Of a DNA stretch of 64,000 nucleotides, positions 59,391 to 64,000 are shown one piece after another. Made by a program: the position numbers and the translations under genes. Source of the stretch: Dasypus novemcinctus (lineage: Eukaryota > Chordata > Mammalia > Cingulata > Dasypodidae); NCBI RefSeq assembly GCF_030445035.2, contig NC_080680.1, forward strand, positions 115,904,228 through 115,968,227, read 5' to 3'. Under the pieces are notes generated by a model, which saw only the letters and a program-made list of their open reading frames with translations, did no database searches and was not told the origin of the DNA. Position 1 is the stretch's first letter. The number at the start of each line of letters is the position of its first letter.

Positions 59391-62300
59391 AAAGATCTTG
59401 AATTAATTAAATTTTTAACCTGTTTGGCTTTACTTGACCATCACTGATCGCTTTTACAGCATCTTTGTAACTTGTCATGCTTTGTTTATCTCTCAATAGT
59501 GTATCGAGGGCCAAAGCATTAATACAAGGAATAGGTAACCTTTGTCAACACAAAAGACTATAATCCCTCCCCCCACCCCCCCAACAACAGATACTTCAGA
59601 TACTGCCTAGGTGTCCTTAATAGACTTTATCATCTATCCCTCATATATCTGATGGTTGATAGACCCATATGTATTTATGTGAAATTAGCAATATTCAGAT
59701 TAAAATTCCCTCTGAAGGAAATTCTAAGTTGAATTCTCAAGAAAGCTTAATAGTGCTAGGCTTCATATCCAAATTGTTATTTTTTCTCATATAGATACTG
59801 AGTATTAAAAAGCATGGGTTCCCAATTTCCATACTCCCTTGAAATCATCTGAGTTCCCACTTAGCACAAAATAAAAACTGAGAAGAAATTTGGTGAATTT
59901 AGTGAAAGTTACATCCTTAGAGGATGCCTCAGTATAATTCCTATTTTCAACTCTATTTAGTTGAAAATCATTTGGTCCTGAGACCTTATGATGTCTCTTG
60001 GCCTGAGGCATCTTGGTTGATACAGGTTATTATTGTACCTTTAGCGATAGCTGGGTCCTCATACGATTGGAGAATCCTTTATTCATCCCTATTTAGCTGC
60101 CCTTCATGTTCTTAAAAGTTTGGACAAACATTTACTTACGATTTTCAAATCATATACCCCATTCCTCTTCCTCTCTCTCAGAGAATGTCAGTGATACCTA
60201 TTTCACAGAGAAGCGATCAGATTCTACCAGCATCTATGGAATGCCCTCTGATGAACCTGATAGCGTTTAGTTGTTTTCATGTACATTGTAGCCTTTTTAA
60301 TCCTCTCTGATGTACTCTGTTTCATTTAACTTTGTGAATATTGATATGTCCATTAACAGATGATTAAAACAAGGATAGTAAACAGAAACTAAAAGTGGTT
60401 AAGTGACTGCTGAAGAGAACAAAGTAAATAATTTAGGGCTGGTTCATTCATTTTAATTGCTTCCCAATATTCTAGTAAATGAGTATACCATAATTTAGTA
60501 AGTCATTCCCCTGTTGATATTTAAGTGTTTCAGTATGTTTATATTATAAATAATGCTGCACTGAATAACTTTGTATGTATATCCTTCAGTACACACCATT
60601 AAGTGGGATTACGGAATCACTCTTACTAGATCTTGCTTATTTGCTTTTCAACATTGCCACTCTTCACTGACAATGAATGTTATTTCCTATTTCTCCTCAT
60701 CTTTGCTATTTCTTTTAATATTTTTCTATCTTATGGATTTAAGTGATGTATCATTGATTTAATTTTCAGTTTTCTGATTTTTATTTTTATGAATTGAAAA
60801 TCCTTTCATAATTTTATTGGATATGTCATTTTCATTTTCTTTGAGGTCCCTATTTATATGCTTTGTCCAAATATCTGTTACATTTTAAAAATCTTTTTCT
60901 TATTGATTTAAAACTTAAATATGTTCTGGAAACTAATTCTTTGCTTGCTGTATATATTACTATTTTATTTTCATTTATGGCTATTAAGTAAGTTTCTGTA
61001 ATGGCATATTTATGCCATATAGAAATTTCTAAATTAGAATGATCAGTCCTTTATGTTTGTGGAATAAGATCTACTTTTCTTATCCTTAGATATAAAGATA
61101 TTTAACTCTAGATGATTGATATTTACCCTTTTCCCCTTTTCGCATTTATGTATTTATGTATTTATTTAATCTTTCTCAATTTTATTTTGGGAACAGTGAA
61201 AGTAGAGGTTTTTTTTTATTTTTTATTTTTTAATGGATTATCTGTAACTCAAGCACCATTTATTGAATAGTTCATGTATTCTCTACTGAATAGTGATGCA
61301 ATTTTATATTAACTATAGTCCATAGTTTACAAATCTATGATTTTTTAAAGAAATTTTCATTCTGTTAACATATATACAACATAAGATTTCACATTTTATC
61401 CACTTTCAATTATACAATTTAGTGGTGTGTTGGTTAATTACATTCACAATGTTGTGCCAACCACACCGCTATCCATAACAAAATCTTTTTCATTACCCCA
61501 AATGGAAACTCCTTACCAATAAGCATTAATACTACCCCATTCCCCAGCCCCACCCAGCCCCTGGGCCTGTATACCAATTTCTGAGTTGTGAATTTGCATA
61601 TTTTAATTATTTCATATAGGTAAGATCATACAGTTTTTGTCCTTTTGTGTCTGGCTTATTTCACTGAACATGATGTAGGCAAGGTTCATCCATATTTTAG
61701 TATTATCAGAACTTCCTTCCCTTTTATGGCCCAATAATGATATTCCATTGTATGTATATTCCACATTTTGTTTATCCATTCATCTGTTGATGGACACTTG
61801 CATTTCTTTCACCTTTGTAAATTGTAAATAAGCCACTATGAACATTGGTGTGCAAATATCTGTTTCAGTCCTGCTTTCAATTATTTTTGAGTATATACCT
61901 AGAAGTGGGATTGATGGGTCACTTGGTAATTCTATACATAACTTTCTGAGGTAACATTAAGCTGTTTTTTTACAATGGCTACACCATTTTACATTCCCGT
62001 TAACAATTTACAAGGGTTCCTGTTTCTCCACATCCTTTCCAGCTCTTGTCATTTTCCATTTTTAAAGAAAATAGTAGCTTTTCTAGTAGGTGTTAAATGG
62101 TATCTTATTGTGATTTTGATTTGCCATTCCTTAAAGATTCATGATATTGAGTGTCTTTTCAAGTTCTTATTAGCCATTTGCATATTTTCTTTGGGGAAAT
62201 GTCTACTCAAGTCTTTTGCCCATTTCTAGTTAGGTTGTTTGTCTTTTTGTTGTTGAGTTGCATGAATTCTTTATATATTCTGGATATTAAACCCTTATCA

Positions 62301-62763
62301 GATATATGGATTCTAAATATTTTCTCCCATTCTATAGGTTGACTTTTTGCTTTCTTGATAAAGTCCTTTGATACATAGAACTTTTAAATTTTGATAAAGT
62401 CCCACTTATCTACTTTTTCTTTTGTTGCTTGTGTTTTTGGTATAAAGTTTAAAAGCCATTGTCTAGCAGAAGGTTCTGAAGATGTTTTCCTATGTCTTAT
62501 TTTAGGAGTTCTATCATTTTAGTTCTTCTATTTAGGGTTTTGATCCATTTTGAATTATTTATTTCTGTGGTGTGAAGTAGGGGTCCGCCTTATCCTTTTG
62601 CATATGGCTTTTCTCAACACTACTTGTTCTTGCAGCACCATTTGTTGAAGACCCTGTTCTTTCTCCATTGAGTGGAATTGGAACCCTGGTAAAAAAATCT
62701 GTTGGACACAGATGCCTGGGTTGCAACTGATTTTTATATTCCCCCTATATCCTATAACCTTGC

Positions 62764-63224
62764 TGTGATGGTTAGGCTATTGTGTCAACTCGGCCAGGTA
62801 ATTGCGCCCAGTTGTTTGGTCGGGGGAGCACTGGGCTGACTATAGTGCGGGGGCATTTGTGGACTTTAGTCACCATGGACTTTACTGCAGTGGTAAATCA
62901 TAGATAACTGGTTATAATTGCATCAGTCAGGGAGATTGCCATCAGCAATGAGTGACGCTTAAAACAAACAGTTGAATCCCTTAAAAGGGGAGAAGTGATT
63001 CCAGCATTGACAGAGATTTTCCCAGCTCGTCTTTGGACAGGCAGCATCTCCCAGAACTTGTCAAGGATCTTTACTGGACTTTCATTAGAGCCTCTGGTTG
63101 CAGCCTGCCTGCAGAACCTGGACTTGTGCATCCCCAAGACTGCATGAGAGTCTTTGATAAATCTCTCACTACCTACGGATATCCCTTGTTGATTCTGTTT
63201 CCCTAGAGAACTCTAACTAATACA
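62764..63224. mobile_element. Solo LTR with 5-base target-site duplication
   Basis: Starts TGTGATGGTTAGGC and ends CTCTAACTAATACA. The 5-base sequence cttgc is present at both flanks (62,759-62,763 and 63,225-63,229). It interrupts LINE-1 text (ataaccttgc then taagatcac). A 5-base duplication fits ERVL-type integration. Confidence 0.7.
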
Positions 63225-63486
63225 CTTGCTAAGATCACTTTTTTGTTCTAATATTTGTTTTGTAGATAACTTAGGATTTTAAAAATCTTTTGCTTCTTCC
63301 TTTTGTTTATTTATTCTTGCCTGATTTCAATGGCTAAGAGAATGGGCATTCATGCCTTCATTTTGATCTTAGAAAGAAAATGTTCAACATTTCTTTTCAG
63401 ATTGAGGAAGTTTCCTTCTTTGTTTAATGACATGTTTTTATCATATGGTGTTAAATCTTGTTACAAAAAAAATTTTTTTTTTGCAT

Positions 63487-63750
63487 CTTTTAGATACCCA
63501 GCATGCAGGGGCACCCCTGCGTAGGAGTGTCCCACATGCAAGGAGTGTGCCCCACAAGGAGAGCCACCCGCATGAGAAAAGCACAGCCTGCCCAGGAGTG
63601 GTGCTGCACACATGCAGGACTGACATAGCAAGACGATGCAACAAAAAAGAGAGGCAGTTTCCCAGTGCCACTGGATAATGCAAGCGGACACAGAAGAACA
63701 CACAACCAATGGACACAGAGAGCTGACAATGATGGGGGAAGGGAAAAGAA
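63487..63750 (+). mobile_element. DAS-type SINE, head missing
   Basis: Body and tail only (gcaggggcacccctgcgtag, cacagcctgcccaggagtgg, gcggacacagaagaacacac). The tRNA-like head is absent, consistent with 5' truncation during insertion. A run of T/A (about 63,464-63,482) precedes it. Confidence 0.8.
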
Positions 63751-63904
63751 ATTTAAGAAACTCCCAAAAAACTTGATTGATAGATGCTCGGAAAATATTC
63801 TCTTTTACTTTATTAATTTGGAGTATTATCTTGATTCATTTTTGGATGTTATATCATCCTTGCATTCTTGGAGTAAACCCTGCTTAGTCATAATTTAAGA
63901 TCAT

Positions 63905-64000
63905 TGTAGCAGTTTGATATAGTTATGAATTCCAGAAATAGATATTGGATTATGTTTGTAAATTTCTGTATCTGGGCATGACTAAATTATGATTAGTGCT
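63905..64000 (+). mobile_element. Family 1 LTR, cut by window end
   Basis: First 96 bases of the family at 13,134: tgtagcagtttgatatagtt, atgaattccagaaatagata, ggattatgtttgtaaatt. Confidence 0.7.

Larger units (their letters stand above)
56785..61290. repeat. Segmental duplication, copy 2
   Basis: Counterpart of 33,440-38,850 in the same orientation (landmarks listed there). It carries its own later insertions: two DAS SINEs (57,056-57,473 and 58,037-58,462) and a LINE-1 3' end (59,280-59,390). About 60,470-60,985 is LINE-1 sequence missing from copy 1. It shows the empty sites for the LTR-like insertions of copy 1. Confidence 0.85.
61330..63904 (-). mobile_element. LINE-1 3' half, interrupted by an LTR and a SINE
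   Basis: Antisense LINE-1 3' UTR and ORF2 end: gtctggcttatttcactgaa, ggcccaataatgatattcca, catctgttgatggacacttg, ttgttgagttgcatgaattc, tatcagatatatggattct. It is split by the LTR at 62,764-63,224 and the SINE at about 63,487-63,750, resumes at 63,765, and is cut by the LTR at 63,905. Confidence 0.8.

Noticed and set aside
33440-61290. Idea that the duplicated blocks are the two LTRs of a large retrovirus
   Set aside because: The blocks are 4-5 kb, contain unique sequence and LINE-1, and lack TG...CA ends; the intervening DNA holds an olfactory receptor.

Overview
The window is mammalian nuclear DNA. Nine full or partial copies of a DAS-type tRNA-derived SINE (head motif like ggaagcggatgtggcccaat, B-box ggttcaaac, A-rich tail) mark a xenarthran, most likely the nine-banded armadillo (Dasypus) or a close relative. 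Gene content and order match the human 9q31 segment ABCA1 - NIPSNAP3 - OR13 receptor cluster. Repeat family names are recognised from memory of consensus sequences and should be confirmed with a repeat library. No prokaryotic, CRISPR or phage content was seen.

Layout: (1) 1-103 is the end of the ABCA1 coding region on the + strand, followed by a 3' UTR of about 3.1 kb that carries three clustered miR-33 seed matches at 238-259. (2) 3.2-9.4 kb is the space between two convergent genes, filled with old mammalian repeats. (3) 10,048-20,796 on the - strand is one apparently intact six-exon NIPSNAP3 gene. Its exons were assembled by hand from splice sites; they encode 247 residues with no stop or frameshift, starting in a CpG island at about 20.4-21.06 kb. 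(4) 21-47.7 kb has no gene: it holds a nearly full-length but dead LINE-1 (24.2-32.0 kb, - strand), further LINE-1 pieces, LTRs, an ERVL/MaLR-like element and SINEs. (5) 47,843-48,781 on the - strand is an OR13-family olfactory receptor, full length but with two in-frame stops in transmembrane segment 5. (6) 48.8-56.8 kb is mostly unique intergenic DNA with a few old repeats. (7) 56.8-64.0 kb is more duplicated and LINE-1-rich sequence.

The main structure not explained by single features is a direct duplication: about 33.4-38.85 kb and 56.8-61.3 kb are diverged copies of the same 4-5 kb sequence, about 23 kb apart, each carrying different later insertions. The sequence suggests a remnant of a tandem duplication of an olfactory-receptor unit whose second receptor has been lost. 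ABCA1 (plasma-membrane lipid exporter) and NIPSNAP3 (small mitochondrial-type protein) are neighbours by position only; nothing here shows joint function. I found no novel multi-gene system; the points worth checking are evolutionary and regulatory.
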